The translations under genes and the position numbers were made by a program. Below, in pieces: positions 36,297-48,565 of a stretch of 64,000 nt of DNA (positions within the stretch are counted from its first letter, which is position 1; each line of letters opens with the position of its first letter). The DNA comes from Corticimicrobacter populi (GTDB lineage: Bacteria; Pseudomonadota; Gammaproteobacteria; Burkholderiales; Burkholderiaceae_B), in NCBI RefSeq assembly GCF_003123725.1, contig NZ_QETA01000001.1, positions 620,001 through 684,000 of the forward strand, written 5' to 3'. The notes under the pieces were generated by a model. It was not told the origin of the DNA. It did not search any database and saw only the letters and a list, made by a program, of their open reading frames with translations.

Positions 36297-38678
36297 ATGT
36301 CCCGAACGACCGCAGAATCTCCCCGTCCAGCCCGCGCCAGCCGGGCTTCCCGCAATACGCGCAACGGACCTTCGCCCTTGCAGAGCAAGCTTTCCAATCT
36401 GCTGCGCGAAGCCCGCTGGATCGTGTTTGCTGCGCTGGCCTGCTGGCTGGCGCTGGTACTGTTCACCTGGAATGCCGCCGATCCCGGCTGGTCGCATTCG
36501 GTGCAGAGTGCTTCCATCCATAACCGGGGCGGGGCATTCGGTGCCTGGCTCTCCGATATCCTGTTGTACCTGTTCGGCCTCTCGGCCTGGTGGTGGGTCG
36601 TGCTGCTGCTGCATCGCGTCTATGCCGGCTATCGTCGGCTGGCCAGCCATTGGTGGAAGGAACCCGGCCAGCCCGAGGTGCTGCCGCGCGTGCGCTGGGA
36701 GCAGGCGGTCGGTTTCGTGATGGTGCTGGCAGGTTCGGTCGGCATAGAGGCGTTGCGGCTCAACCAGCGACTGGCTGACCTGCATCTGCCGGGTGGACGC
36801 GAGGGCGGCAGCGGGGCGGGTGGCGTGATCGGCCAGGCTTGGGCCAGCTGGATTGAAACCGGGCTCGGCTTCACGGGTGGCACGCTGGTGCTGCTGGTGC
36901 TGTTGGCGATTGGCCTCAGCCTGTTCTTCAATTTTTCCTGGTTGATGGTGGCCGAGCGTGTCGGTTCCCTGGTCGAGCGGCTGATCAGCCGGGCACGTCA
37001 ATGGTATGTGGCGCGGCAGGACCGGCAGGTCGGCAAGGTCGCCAAGGCAGTGCGCACCGAGCAGGTCGTGGCCAAGCAGGAAAAAATGGTGCACGAGCAG
37101 CCGATACGGATCGAGCCCGCGATTACAGAGGTGCCGAAATCCCCGCGCATCGAGCTGGAAAAGCAGCAGGCGCTGTTCAACGAACCGAGCAGTGGCGATC
37201 TGCCGGCGCTGTCGCTGCTCGATGAAGCCCAGGCCAGCCAGGAAACGGTGTCGGCCGAAACCATCGAATTCACTTCCCGCCTGATCGAGAAAAAACTGGC
37301 GGACTTTGGTGTACAGGTTACGGTGGTGGCGGCCCAGGCCGGACCGGTCATTACCCGCTACGAGATCGAGCCGGCGACCGGCGTCAAGGGCAGCCAGATC
37401 GTCAACCTGGCCAAGGATCTGGCGCGGGCGCTCAGTCTGGTCAATATCCGGGTGGTCGAAACCATTCCCGGCAAGAACCTGATGGGGCTGGAACTGCCCA
37501 ATCCGCGTCGCCAGACCGTGCGCCTGACCGAGATTATCGGTTCGCAGACCTATCATGGTGCCGCTTCGGTGTTGACCATGGCGCTGGGCAAGGACATCGC
37601 CGGCAATCCGGTGGTGGCCGACCTTGCCAAGATGCCGCACCTGCTGGTGGCCGGTACTACCGGCTCGGGCAAGTCGGTCGGGATCAATGCCATGATTCTG
37701 TCGCTGCTGTACAAAGCCGATGCCACCCAGGTGCGACTGATCCTGATCGACCCCAAGATGCTCGAAATGAGCGTGTACGAGGGGATTCCGCACCTGCTGG
37801 CACCGGTCGTGACCGATATGCGCCATGCGGCCAACGCACTCAACTGGTGCGTGGCCGAGATGGAGAAGCGCTACAAATTGATGAGCAAGCTGGGGGTGCG
37901 CAACGTGGCGGGCTACAACGCCAAGATCCGCGACGCCGCCAAAAAGTCGGAAACCATCCCCAATCCGTTCTCGCTGACTCCCGATGCGCCCGAGCCGCTG
38001 CACGAGCTGCCCATGGTGGTAGTGGTCATCGACGAACTGGCCGACCTGATGATGGTGGTGGGCAAAAAGATTGAAGAGCTGATCGCCCGTCTTGCACAGA
38101 AAGCCCGCGCGGCCGGTATTCACCTGATCCTGGCGACCCAGCGGCCCAGCGTCGATGTGATTACTGGTCTGATCAAGGCCAATATTCCGACCCGGATCGC
38201 CTTCCAGGTTTCGTCCAAGATCGACTCGCGCACCATTCTCGACCAGATGGGAGCCGAGAGCCTGCTGGGCATGGGTGACATGCTCTATATGCCCTCGGGT
38301 ACGGGGCTGCCGATCCGGGTACACGGCGCTTTCGTTTCCGATGACGAGGTGCATCGCGTGGTCGAGCATCTCAAGGCGCAGGGCGAGCCCAATTACGTAG
38401 ACGGCTTGCTTGACGGCGGTGGTGAGGGGGAGACTGGCGACGGCGTGGGGATTTCCGGCTTTGCCGACGCCGAGGCCGATCCGCTCTACGATCAGGCCGT
38501 GGCCATCGTGCTCAAGCAGAAACGTGCCTCGATTTCGCTGGTGCAGCGTCATCTGCGCATCGGTTACAACCGGGCCGCCCGCCTGCTGGAACAAATGGAA
38601 CAATCCGGGGTCGTATCGCCCATGCAGTCCAATGGCAACCGGGAAATCCTGGCACCCATGCACGAGGAGCAGGAATGA
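36297..38678 (+). CDS. ftsK: DNA translocase FtsK
   Basis: Septal DNA pump that clears the chromosome terminus at division and activates XerCD at dif. 793 residues. Membrane segments are at about residues 38-205, then a linker that is short compared with E. coli (about 100 residues), and the RecA-like motor with Walker [15 protein letters not shown] from Gly453, [12 protein letters not shown], the [20 protein letters not shown] Walker B, and [19 protein letters not shown]. The C-terminal gamma winged helix (about residues 725-785) includes [20 protein letters not shown]. The stop overlaps the lolA start (ATGA). Confidence 0.97.
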   Translation: MSRTTAESPRPARASRASRNTRNGPSPLQSKLSNLLREARWIVFAALACWLALVLFTWNAADPGWSHSVQSASIHNRGGAFGAWLSDILLYLFGLSAWWWVVLLLHRVYAGYRRLASHWWKEPGQPEVLPRVRWEQAVGFVMVLAGSVGIEALRLNQRLADLHLPGGREGGSGAGGVIGQAWASWIETGLGFTGGTLVLLVLLAIGLSLFFNFSWLMVAERVGSLVERLISRARQWYVARQDRQVGKVAKAVRTEQVVAKQEKMVHEQPIRIEPAITEVPKSPRIELEKQQALFNEPSSGDLPALSLLDEAQASQETVSAETIEFTSRLIEKKLADFGVQVTVVAAQAGPVITRYEIEPATGVKGSQIVNLAKDLARALSLVNIRVVETIPGKNLMGLELPNPRRQTVRLTEIIGSQTYHGAASVLTMALGKDIAGNPVVADLAKMPHLLVAGTTGSGKSVGINAMILSLLYKADATQVRLILIDPKMLEMSVYEGIPHLLAPVVTDMRHAANALNWCVAEMEKRYKLMSKLGVRNVAGYNAKIRDAAKKSETIPNPFSLTPDAPEPLHELPMVVVVIDELADLMMVVGKKIEELIARLAQKARAAGIHLILATQRPSVDVITGLIKANIPTRIAFQVSSKIDSRTILDQMGAESLLGMGDMLYMPSGTGLPIRVHGAFVSDDEVHRVVEHLKAQGEPNYVDGLLDGGGEGETGDGVGISGFADAEADPLYDQAVAIVLKQKRASISLVQRHLRIGYNRAARLLEQMEQSGVVSPMQSNGNREILAPMHEEQE

Positions 38679-39430
38679 AAATACGCGTATTGATGGCCCA
38701 TGCTGTTCTGAACCCGACTGCGGTCAGGCTGGTACAGGCCTGCGGTGCCGTGGTGCTGGCTGCTGGCATGGCGCACGCGCAGGCCCAGGGGGCACCGGCC
38801 GGCGAGTTGCAGGTCACGGAAGTCGTGGCCGGGAGTGGGCAGGTTGCGCAGACGCAGCGCCAGCAGGGCGGTGATGCCCGCGCCCTGTTGCAGCGCTTCA
38901 CTTCCACAGTCAAGACCGCGACCGGCCAGTTCAGCCAGGAAAGCCGCGATCCCCATGGGCAGTCGCTGTCGGCCATGCAGACCGGGCGTTTTTCGTTCGA
39001 GCGCCCCGGCAAGTTTCGCTGGGCGGTGGATCAGCCTTTCGAGCAGTTGATTCTGGCCGATGGCCAGCAACTCTATCAGTACGATCCCGACCTGTTGCAG
39101 GTCAGCATTCGGCCGATGAGCCAGGCGCTGGGCGCTTCGCCGGCAGCCTTGCTGTTCGGCTCGACTTCGCTGGAAGAGAATTTCACGCTGGAGTCTCAAC
39201 CGGCCCGCGATGGCTTGGTATGGCTGCGCGCTACACCGCGCCAGACCGATGCCGGTTTCAGCCATGTGGATATCGGCTTTGGCGAATCGTTGCCCGAGGT
39301 GTTGGAGCTGCTGGATGCCTTTGGACAGAAAACCCGCATCCGCCTGAGCAATATCCAGGTCAATCCCGCCTTGTCTATCGAAGAGTTCCATTTCTCCGCG
39401 CCGGATGGCGTGGACGTGGTTCGCATGTAG
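38675..39430 (+). CDS. lolA: Outer-membrane lipoprotein carrier protein LolA
   Basis: Periplasmic chaperone that carries lipoproteins from LolCDE to LolB. 251 residues including a long leader: hydrophobic segment at about residues 18-37 ending in AHAQA, then about 40 residues without family match before [20 protein letters not shown]. The mature core shows [41 protein letters not shown] and [14 protein letters not shown]. LolA proteins are usually near 200 residues, so the N-terminal spacer is long. It sits between ftsK and rarA, the usual order. Confidence 0.95.
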   Translation: MKIRVLMAHAVLNPTAVRLVQACGAVVLAAGMAHAQAQGAPAGELQVTEVVAGSGQVAQTQRQQGGDARALLQRFTSTVKTATGQFSQESRDPHGQSLSAMQTGRFSFERPGKFRWAVDQPFEQLILADGQQLYQYDPDLLQVSIRPMSQALGASPAALLFGSTSLEENFTLESQPARDGLVWLRATPRQTDAGFSHVDIGFGESLPEVLELLDAFGQKTRIRLSNIQVNPALSIEEFHFSAPDGVDVVRM

Positions 39431-39436
39431 GGCAGC

Positions 39437-42154
<2,718 letters not shown>

Positions 42155-42175
42155 TTATTTTTGACAAGGCTCACC

Positions 42176-42958
42176 ATGGCACCCTTCAAGCCTGATCCAG
42201 AGTTGCGCAGGCGCGGTATCTATCTCCTGCCCAATGCCTTTACGACTGCGGCCCTGTTCGCAGGATTCTATGCGGTGGTCCAGGCCATGAACGATCAGTT
42301 CGAGGCCGCTGCCATTGCCATTTTCGTGGCCATGGTGCTCGACGGCATGGATGGCCGCGTGGCGCGCCTGACCAACACCCAGTCGGCGTTTGGCGAACAG
42401 TACGATTCGCTGTCCGACATGATCTCGTTCGGTGTGGCACCGGCGCTGGTGATGTATGAATGGGCGCTCAAGGATCTCGGGCGTTGGGGCTGGCTGGCGG
42501 CCTTCATTTATGTGGCGGGCGCGGCACTGCGGCTGGCGCGTTTCAACACCAACATTGCGATTGTCGACAAACGTTTCTTCCAGGGGTTGCCCAGTCCTGC
42601 TGCGGCGGCACTGGTGGCGGGTTTTGTCTGGCTGTCGGTAGACAACAAATTCCCTGTGCAGAGCGACCTGCTGGTCTGGATTGCCTTTGGCCTGACCATC
42701 TATGCCGGCACGGTCATGGTCTCGAATGCACCGTTCTACAGCGGCAAGAGCTTTGCGCTGGGGCGCAGCGTGCCGTTCTGGGCCTTGTTGATCGTGGTGG
42801 TAGTGTTCGTCTTCATTTCCAGCGATCCGCCGGTCGTGCTGTTTGGCCTGTTCGTGGTGTACGGTATTTCCGGCTGGTTTCTGCTGGCATGGCGCTGGCA
42901 GCGGGCTCGCCAGTTGCAGCACGAGCGCCGAGTCGCGCCGCCGACAGATTCGGAATGA
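42176..42958 (+). CDS. pssA: CDP-diacylglycerol-serine O-phosphatidyltransferase PssA (or homologue)
   Basis: Inner-membrane CDP-alcohol phosphatidyltransferase making phosphatidylserine for phosphatidylethanolamine synthesis. 260 residues with about 7-8 membrane segments. The signature DGMDGRVARLTNTQSAFGEQ continues YDSLSDMISFGVAPA, so the DGxxAR-x8-G-x3-D-x3-D motif is complete (D-D-x-D spacing as in the family). The chosen ATG at 42176 follows AAGG; a TTG at 42161 would add five residues. A terminator follows at once. Confidence 0.93.
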   Translation: MAPFKPDPELRRRGIYLLPNAFTTAALFAGFYAVVQAMNDQFEAAAIAIFVAMVLDGMDGRVARLTNTQSAFGEQYDSLSDMISFGVAPALVMYEWALKDLGRWGWLAAFIYVAGAALRLARFNTNIAIVDKRFFQGLPSPAAAALVAGFVWLSVDNKFPVQSDLLVWIAFGLTIYAGTVMVSNAPFYSGKSFALGRSVPFWALLIVVVVFVFISSDPPVVLFGLFVVYGISGWFLLAWRWQRARQLQHERRVAPPTDSE

Positions 42959-42965
42959 TCGACCG

Positions 42966-42991
42966 GGAGCCTGTGATGGGCTCCTTTTTTT
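42966..42991 (+). terminator. Intrinsic terminator of pssA
   Basis: GGAGCC and GGCTCC form a six-pair stem with a seven-base loop, followed by seven T residues, 8 bp after the pssA stop. Confidence 0.85.
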
Positions 42992-42997
42992 ATGGCA

Positions 42998-43540
42998 TCA
43001 GCGCAGCCAACTGCCATCCTTGACTTCATAGCGTGGGTCGGGGCCAGGATGGAACCGGGTGACGGTATCGCCGTTGCCGAAATACACATACATCAGCGAA
43101 TTCCAGACATGGTCCTGACGGTAGCGGTACGACCATACAGTCTGCCTGACGCTGGGCAGGCCGACTTCGCTGATTTCGGCGGGGGGGCCGAAGGCGCAGA
43201 CAACCTGTTCAGGTGCCCAGCGGCCTTTTGCCAGCCGTTGAAACGAGGCATCCGTCAACACAGGCTCGTTGCTCTGTACGGTGCCGCTGGCGTTGGTTTC
43301 AAGCGCCCAGGCATATTGTCCGTTGGGCTGCTGGGACCATATCTGGCGTTGGCCACCATCGGGCAGGGGGCAGGTGTGTGTCGGCAGGCCAAAGCGCGCA
43401 TAGACGTCGGCCTGGGCGGTGCCGACTGCAATGTCGGCAGGGCTGGCGCAGGCTGTGAGCACCAGCAGGGTGCTGATCATGCCTGCGGTACGGGCGGCAC
43501 GCAGAGTGGTTGCATCCAGGCGGCGGGTCTGAATAGGCAT
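42998..43540 (-). CDS. Putative lipoprotein
   Basis: 180-residue probable lipoprotein: a lipobox (LVLTAC) ends the signal at about residue 31. The remainder has two similar parts, each with Phe-Gly-Leu/Pro-Pro and Trp-rich strands (VYARFGLPTHTCPLPDGG, VVCAFGPPAEISEVGLPS), reminiscent of the BamE/SmpA-type fold, but I cannot confirm it. It ends just after the pssA terminator and is divergent from the TauE-family gene. Confidence 0.75.
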   Translation of the reverse strand: MPIQTRRLDATTLRAARTAGMISTLLVLTACASPADIAVGTAQADVYARFGLPTHTCPLPDGGQRQIWSQQPNGQYAWALETNASGTVQSNEPVLTDASFQRLAKGRWAPEQVVCAFGPPAEISEVGLPSVRQTVWSYRYRQDHVWNSLMYVYFGNGDTVTRFHPGPDPRYEVKDGSWLR

Positions 43541-43604
43541 GATTTGGTATTTGTGAGGGACCAGCGTACCATTCTAGGCCAATTTACATGGATGGGAGTG
43601 GCAG

Positions 43605-44375
43605 GTGAGCGTGGTGTGGGTATTTGTAGCGTGTCTGGCGGCTGGCGCGCTGATCGGGTTTACCGGCGGCATGCTGGGAATCGGTGGTGGCCTGATCGCC
43701 ATTCCTGCGCTGAGTCTGATCCTGGGCATGGACCAGCAACTGGCGCAGGGCACTGCCATCATCATGGTGTTGCCCGCCATCATCCTGACCGTGCGCAAGT
43801 ACAACCAGCATGCGCGTATCGATTTTCGTGCGGCCATGGCGGGTGCCGTGACCTGCATCATGGCCTCGTGGGGTGGTGCCCACCTGGCGCTGGGTCTTGA
43901 CCCTGTGACGCTGCGGCGCGGTTTTGCGGTATTCCTGGCGATCATCGGGGTGTTCTACGTCTGGCAGACATGCCGCCCGGCGCTGGCACAGGCAGCCGTG
44001 CCTGATCGGCCTGGCCGCCACCTCGGCCCGCGGCAGGCGGCGGTGCTGGGTGTGTTCGCCGGGGTGCTGGGTGGATTCTTCGGTGTTGGCGGTGGTGTGT
44101 TGGCCGTGCCGCTGATGACGTCGATCTATGGTCTCTCGCAGCGCGCGGCGCAGGGATTTGCCCTGAGCATGATCATCCCTGGCACCGCCATCGCGCTTGG
44201 TACCTATGCCTGGGCAGGGCAGGCCGACTGGTCGGTGGGCGTGCCACTGGCCATGGGCAGCTTGCTGTTCGTGCCGCAGGGGGTCAAGCTGGCCTACCGG
44301 CTACCCGAAATCATGTTGCGCCGTCTCTTTGCCGTCATGCTGTTCGCTACGGTGGGTCTGTTATTCGTGGTGTGA
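43605..44375 (+). CDS. TauE/SafE family anion permease
   Basis: Inner-membrane exporter of 256 residues with eight predicted helices in two repeats, each with a Gly-rich loop (GALIGFTGGMLGIGGGLIAI and VLGGFFGVGGGVLAVPLM). The family exports sulfite, sulfoacetate and related organic anions. The start is GTG, with GGGAG upstream. The C-terminus overlaps the convergent mechanosensitive-channel gene by 15 bp. No sulfur genes are adjacent, so the substrate is open. Confidence 0.88.
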   Translation: MSVVWVFVACLAAGALIGFTGGMLGIGGGLIAIPALSLILGMDQQLAQGTAIIMVLPAIILTVRKYNQHARIDFRAAMAGAVTCIMASWGGAHLALGLDPVTLRRGFAVFLAIIGVFYVWQTCRPALAQAAVPDRPGRHLGPRQAAVLGVFAGVLGGFFGVGGGVLAVPLMTSIYGLSQRAAQGFALSMIIPGTAIALGTYAWAGQADWSVGVPLAMGSLLFVPQGVKLAYRLPEIMLRRLFAVMLFATVGLLFVV

Positions 44376-46778
44376 TGTCGGCTCTGGTGGCTGGGCCTGG
44401 CTGACCACGATGGAGGCCGGGCTGCTGAGCGGAATACCGGCTGCTGCCAGGCGTTCGAATACATCGAACAGAATTGCGCTGCGTGCTCCCGAGGCTGTGC
44501 GTGGCGAATTGACGTAGCCGGTTGCCTTGAAGACCAGGTTGCCGCTGCTGTTGATGTCTTCCAGTGTGACGGCAGGTGCCGGGGCCGGCAGGATAGCGGG
44601 GTGCTGGGAGAATGCCTCCAGCAGCACCGTACGCACGGTGGCCGGGGAGACACTCAGCGGCAGCGGCAGGGTGAATTGAACCCGGCCCATGGCATGCTCG
44701 TGGGTGACGTTGCGCACGGCCTTGGTGATGAATTCCGAATTCGGCATGATGACGGTTGATCGATCACCCATCTGGATCTCAGTCGCTCGCACGTTGATGC
44801 GCTTGATGTCGCCTTCGATGCCGTTGAGGGAAACCCAGTCGCCGACCTTGACCGGACGCTCGGCCAGCATGATCAGGCCGGATACGAAATTCTGCACGAT
44901 GGCCTGCAGGCCGAAACCGATCCCGACCGACAGCGCACTGGCGATCCAGGTGACCCGCTCGAAGCTGATGCCGATACTGCTCAGGGCTACCGAGAGGGCG
45001 ATGATATACCCCATGTAGCCTGCCAGGGTAGTGATGGAGACCTGTAGCCCGCGATCCATGCGGGTGGCCGGCAAGAGACGTTCTGCTAGCCAGCGCTGTA
45101 CGGCCTTGACGGCGGCGATGCCCAGCAGCAGCACCAGGGCACCCTGCAGCAGCAGGCTGGGGCGGATATCGATGGTGCCGAGCTGGAAACTGCCACGCAA
45201 CTGGCTGAAATAGCGCATCAGGTCGAGCGGCCCCTGTCCATAGGGGGCCAGCAACAGCATGACTGTCAGGATGAAAATGCCCAGCTGCAGGATGCCCGAG
45301 CAGAGGACGATGAACTGCTTGCTGCCGGCAGGTCTGGTCGCCTGGATGTCGCCATCGTCCTGTGCGGCGTGAGCGGCTCGTTCCGAGAGCAGGGCCGTGC
45401 TGTCGTTGATCGTGACCGATAACAGGTAGGCCGCGCTCAGGATGACCACGACCCAGATCATCTGCCGGAGAATGAAACTGCCGAGTGCCACGTAGCCGAT
45501 CAGCAGCAGCGCCACACTGATGATGAGCGCCGCCCAGGTCAGCGCTGCCAGGGCATGCTGCCAGCGAAAGAGGACACGGGCCAGCCAGGTATTGTCGGTA
45601 TCGTCCTGAAAGGGCTGGATGCCCTGATGGCGCAGCTTGCGCAGCCGCAGCAATGCGTAGATGGCGGAAAGTGCGGTGGCCAGCGACAGGATCGAATTGA
45701 GCCAGACGGTCAGTGTCAGGCCCAGGCCCAGCCACTGGGCAGATTGCTCGATCAACCAGCTCAGCACGATCAGCAAGGCACCGATCAGGGGCAGGGGACG
45801 CAGTGCGATGGCGGTGGCATCATGCAGGGGCGGAAGACGCCAGGCCGGTTTGCTGGCCGACAGCAGTGCAATACCGAGGCCGGCTGCAAATCCGCCAAAG
45901 CCGACAATGCCGATGAAACCTTGGATGGCATCACGCACTGGCAGCGAGAAAGGGTCGTACCAGCTGACGCCCAGGTTCAGACCTTCCAGTACCAGCACAG
46001 GGGCCAGCGTTGCCAGGCCGGTCAGCATCCAGGCGTGGGCAGCGCGCCGCAGCCGACGTGTGGGCAGACGCGTGGCCGAGAGACGGTCCAGTCGCTTGCG
46101 CAGCCGGGTTTGCAGGACGAGGATGGCTCCGATCCACAGCAGGATGACCGCCCAGATCCAGATCGGTGTCGCCTTGATGCTGGTGCCGATGTCGGCAAGG
46201 ATGGCCTGGGTGCGGCGCAGATCGGGGCGCTTTTCCTGCAGCAGGTCATGCCACAGGGTGCCGGAGACAATCGATGGCGTGCGCTGGCCCAACTGGGCAT
46301 GGAAGCGCTCACGACGGATGCTGGCGATTTTTTCCAATACCTGATCTGTGTCCAGTATGAGTACATTGACCAGGCTGGCCTGTGTTTGCAGGGCTGCTCG
46401 CTGGGTCTGCAACTGGGTTCTCTGAGCCGCGAGGTCTGCGGGCTCTTCGGCTCCCGCTTCGCCCAGACCGGTCAGGCGGGTCTGCAGGCCATCGATCCGG
46501 CCAGGCAGGCTTTCGCTCAAGGCAACGGCCTCTGTCCGGATGGCCAGGGCGCGATCACGCAGCGCCAGCAGATCATTGTCGGGCAGGCTGGCGTCGATAT
46601 CTGCGGGTAATTCGGCGAACTGTTGCCTCAGACTGTCGTAGCCTATCGCGGCATCCATATCCTGGGCCAGCGCGAACCGGGGTAACAGACAGAGCAGGAA
46701 TGTGACGATCAGGCAAGACAGGGCGCGGTGCGCAGTGCGCAGTGCCGATGTGTCCGCAATCAAAAAAGAAACGGGCAT
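44361..46778 (-). CDS. MscS-family mechanosensitive channel with DUF3772 N-terminus
   Basis: Inner-membrane channel of 805 residues. After a signal peptide ending ALAQ, a periplasmic helical region of about 150 residues (AQRTQLQTQRAALQTQASLV) precedes about ten membrane segments. The C-terminal MscS domain begins near residue 570 and contains the pore-lining GIGFGLQAIVQNFVSGLIML and the beta domain VKVGDWVSLNGIEGDIKRIN. It is the size of the MscK/YbdG-related large channels. It opens on osmotic downshock; the long periplasmic arm may add other regulation. Confidence 0.9.
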   Translation of the reverse strand: MPVSFLIADTSALRTAHRALSCLIVTFLLCLLPRFALAQDMDAAIGYDSLRQQFAELPADIDASLPDNDLLALRDRALAIRTEAVALSESLPGRIDGLQTRLTGLGEAGAEEPADLAAQRTQLQTQRAALQTQASLVNVLILDTDQVLEKIASIRRERFHAQLGQRTPSIVSGTLWHDLLQEKRPDLRRTQAILADIGTSIKATPIWIWAVILLWIGAILVLQTRLRKRLDRLSATRLPTRRLRRAAHAWMLTGLATLAPVLVLEGLNLGVSWYDPFSLPVRDAIQGFIGIVGFGGFAAGLGIALLSASKPAWRLPPLHDATAIALRPLPLIGALLIVLSWLIEQSAQWLGLGLTLTVWLNSILSLATALSAIYALLRLRKLRHQGIQPFQDDTDNTWLARVLFRWQHALAALTWAALIISVALLLIGYVALGSFILRQMIWVVVILSAAYLLSVTINDSTALLSERAAHAAQDDGDIQATRPAGSKQFIVLCSGILQLGIFILTVMLLLAPYGQGPLDLMRYFSQLRGSFQLGTIDIRPSLLLQGALVLLLGIAAVKAVQRWLAERLLPATRMDRGLQVSITTLAGYMGYIIALSVALSSIGISFERVTWIASALSVGIGFGLQAIVQNFVSGLIMLAERPVKVGDWVSLNGIEGDIKRINVRATEIQMGDRSTVIMPNSEFITKAVRNVTHEHAMGRVQFTLPLPLSVSPATVRTVLLEAFSQHPAILPAPAPAVTLEDINSSGNLVFKATGYVNSPRTASGARSAILFDVFERLAAAGIPLSSPASIVVSQAQPPEPTSHHE

Positions 46779-46858
46779 GGTGGCAAAAAGGGCAGAGAGG
46801 CGGATATCGGATTCAGGGAGCCTTGAGCACGAGACTCCTGTCGGACGGTTGATGCGTC

Positions 46859-47068
46859 CTAGCGTGGATCGTCGTCGTTGTCTTCGTACTCGATCTCGGC
46901 GAACATCTCGCGCAGTGACCGGGCTCGGTCCTCGCGGAACACGCCGCGATCATGCAGTAACAGATCCAGTGAGGCATCGAGGGGCTGGCTTGGGCGCGAT
47001 GGCATCAGGTGGAACGTATACATGCGGCGCTGGTTCAACTGGCGCATGTAGTGCATCAGGTGTCTCAT
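46859..47068 (-). CDS. Small conserved-looking hypothetical protein (69 aa)
   Basis: 69-residue protein beginning MRHLMHYMRQLNQRRMYTFH and ending in an acidic tail (EYEDNDDDPR). The start at 47068 is preceded by a strong AAGGAGAGG, so it is very likely translated; the frame is open to 47113. It is soluble, with a basic N-terminal half. Divergent from the flavoprotein gene. Function unknown. Confidence 0.72.
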   Translation of the reverse strand: MRHLMHYMRQLNQRRMYTFHLMPSRPSQPLDASLDLLLHDRGVFREDRARSLREMFAEIEYEDNDDDPR

Positions 47069-47152
47069 GGCCTCTCCTTGCATGTGCTGCCCGGGCCGGC
47101 GTGGCCTGGGCAAGGTTATGATTATACGCTTGGGGTTTGCGGGGGTACCGAG

Positions 47153-48442
47153 TTGTCAGAAGATATTGGAAGCGGCCGACCGACGGTCGTGGTCGTGGGG
47201 GCCGGTCCGGCAGGATTGATGGCGGCAGGTGATCTTGCGGCTGCCGGGTTTGCCGTGGAAATATTTGATGCCATGCCTTCGCCCGCCCGCAAGCTGTTGC
47301 TGGCCGGGCGTGGTGGACTCAACCTGACCCATACCGAGCCCAGGGCCAGGTTCGAACAACGCTACGAACCTTCGACGCAAGTGTCGGCCTGGCTCGATGT
47401 CTTCGATGCCGAAGCCTTGCGCAGTTGGGCGCATGGGCTGGGGATCGAGACTTTCGTAGGCTCATCGGGCCGGGTGTTTCCGGTCGGCATGAAGGCTGCA
47501 CCCTTGCTGCGCCAATGGCTGGCCAGGCTGGCCGAGGCCGGTGTCGTGCTGCACAGGCGGCATCGCTGGCTGGGCTGGGACGAGACCGGTGCATTGCAAT
47601 TCGATACGCCAGACGGACCGCGCAGCGTGCAGCCCCGCGCCGTGGTTCTGGCGCTGGGCGGCGGCAGTTGGCCGCGCATGGGCTCTGATGCTGCATGGGT
47701 GCCCCTGTTGCAGGAAAAAGGTGTCGAGATTTCGCCATTGCTGGCATCCAATGCCGGCGTCAATCTGGACTGGAGTGATCATTTCAGGCAATTGCATGCC
47801 GGCCAGCCGCTCAAGGGTATTGCGCTGTCGGTGCAGGATCCTGCCCTGGCCCCTGCCTGGCGGCGGGGAGAGTGCATGGTGACACGTCATGGTCTGGAGG
47901 GCGGGCTGATCTATGCCCATTCAGTCAGTATCCGTGAGGCCCTGCAGCAGAATGGTCGCGCCCGGATCTGGCTGGACCTGCTGCCGCAACGCGATGCCGC
48001 CTGGGTGGCAGCAGAGGTGGCACGGCCGCGTGGCGCACGTTCTTGGTCATCGCACCTGCAGAGCCGGCTGGGTCTCAAGGGAGCCAGGATGGCGTTGCTG
48101 CGCGAGCGCCTCAGTGCCGAGGTGTATGCCGATCCGGCGCGACTGGCGGCAGGCATCAAGGCCTTGCCGCTGCAGATCGTCTCGATGCGTCCCCTGGCGG
48201 AAGCCATCAGTTCTGCCGGCGGGGTACGTTTTTCGGCGGTGGATGCAGGTGGCATGCTGCATGCCTTGCCGGGTGTGTTCTGTGCCGGCGAAATGCTGGA
48301 CTGGGATGCGCCGACCGGAGGCTATCTGCTGACCGCCTGCATGGCCAGCGGCAAGGTGGCGGCAGCAGGTGTGCGGGCCTGGCTGCAGCTCATGGCGGAT
48401 GAGCGTCGTGAGATCGAGGAAGGAAAAACCGATTCCTGCTGA
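47153..48442 (+). CDS. FAD-dependent flavoprotein (HI0933/PP_4765 type)
   Basis: 429-residue NAD(P)/FAD oxidoreductase of the HI0933-like fold. GAGPAGLMAAGDLAAAGF binds the ADP of FAD, then SPARKLLLAGRGGLNLTHTE, ALGGGSWPRMGSDAAW and the C-terminal GVFCAGEMLDWDAPTGGYLL are family signatures. The catalysed reaction is not known. The start is uncertain: TTG at 47153 gives the usual N-terminus right before the FAD motif, and no closer ATG exists. The stop lies in front of a long bidirectional hairpin. Confidence 0.86.
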   Translation: MSEDIGSGRPTVVVVGAGPAGLMAAGDLAAAGFAVEIFDAMPSPARKLLLAGRGGLNLTHTEPRARFEQRYEPSTQVSAWLDVFDAEALRSWAHGLGIETFVGSSGRVFPVGMKAAPLLRQWLARLAEAGVVLHRRHRWLGWDETGALQFDTPDGPRSVQPRAVVLALGGGSWPRMGSDAAWVPLLQEKGVEISPLLASNAGVNLDWSDHFRQLHAGQPLKGIALSVQDPALAPAWRRGECMVTRHGLEGGLIYAHSVSIREALQQNGRARIWLDLLPQRDAAWVAAEVARPRGARSWSSHLQSRLGLKGARMALLRERLSAEVYADPARLAAGIKALPLQIVSMRPLAEAISSAGGVRFSAVDAGGMLHALPGVFCAGEMLDWDAPTGGYLLTACMASGKVAAAGVRAWLQLMADERREIEEGKTDSC

Positions 48443-48499
48443 TGCGGTGTTCGCCCAGATCGATGCCATGGATCTGGAAGATGCAGAATGATCTAAGCG

Positions 48500-48541
48500 A
48501 AGGCCCTGGTTTCCGGATATCAATCCGGAAACCAGGGCCTT
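48500..48541. terminator. Bidirectional terminator between convergent genes
   Basis: A perfect 19-pair stem (48500-48518 with 48523-48541) with a four-base loop ATCA lies between the flavoprotein and ilvE genes. The right arm ends CAGGGCCTT. No long T-run follows, but the stem is far stronger than needed. Confidence 0.75.
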
Positions 48542-48565
48542 GTGTATGGTCGGCTTTGGTTCTGA

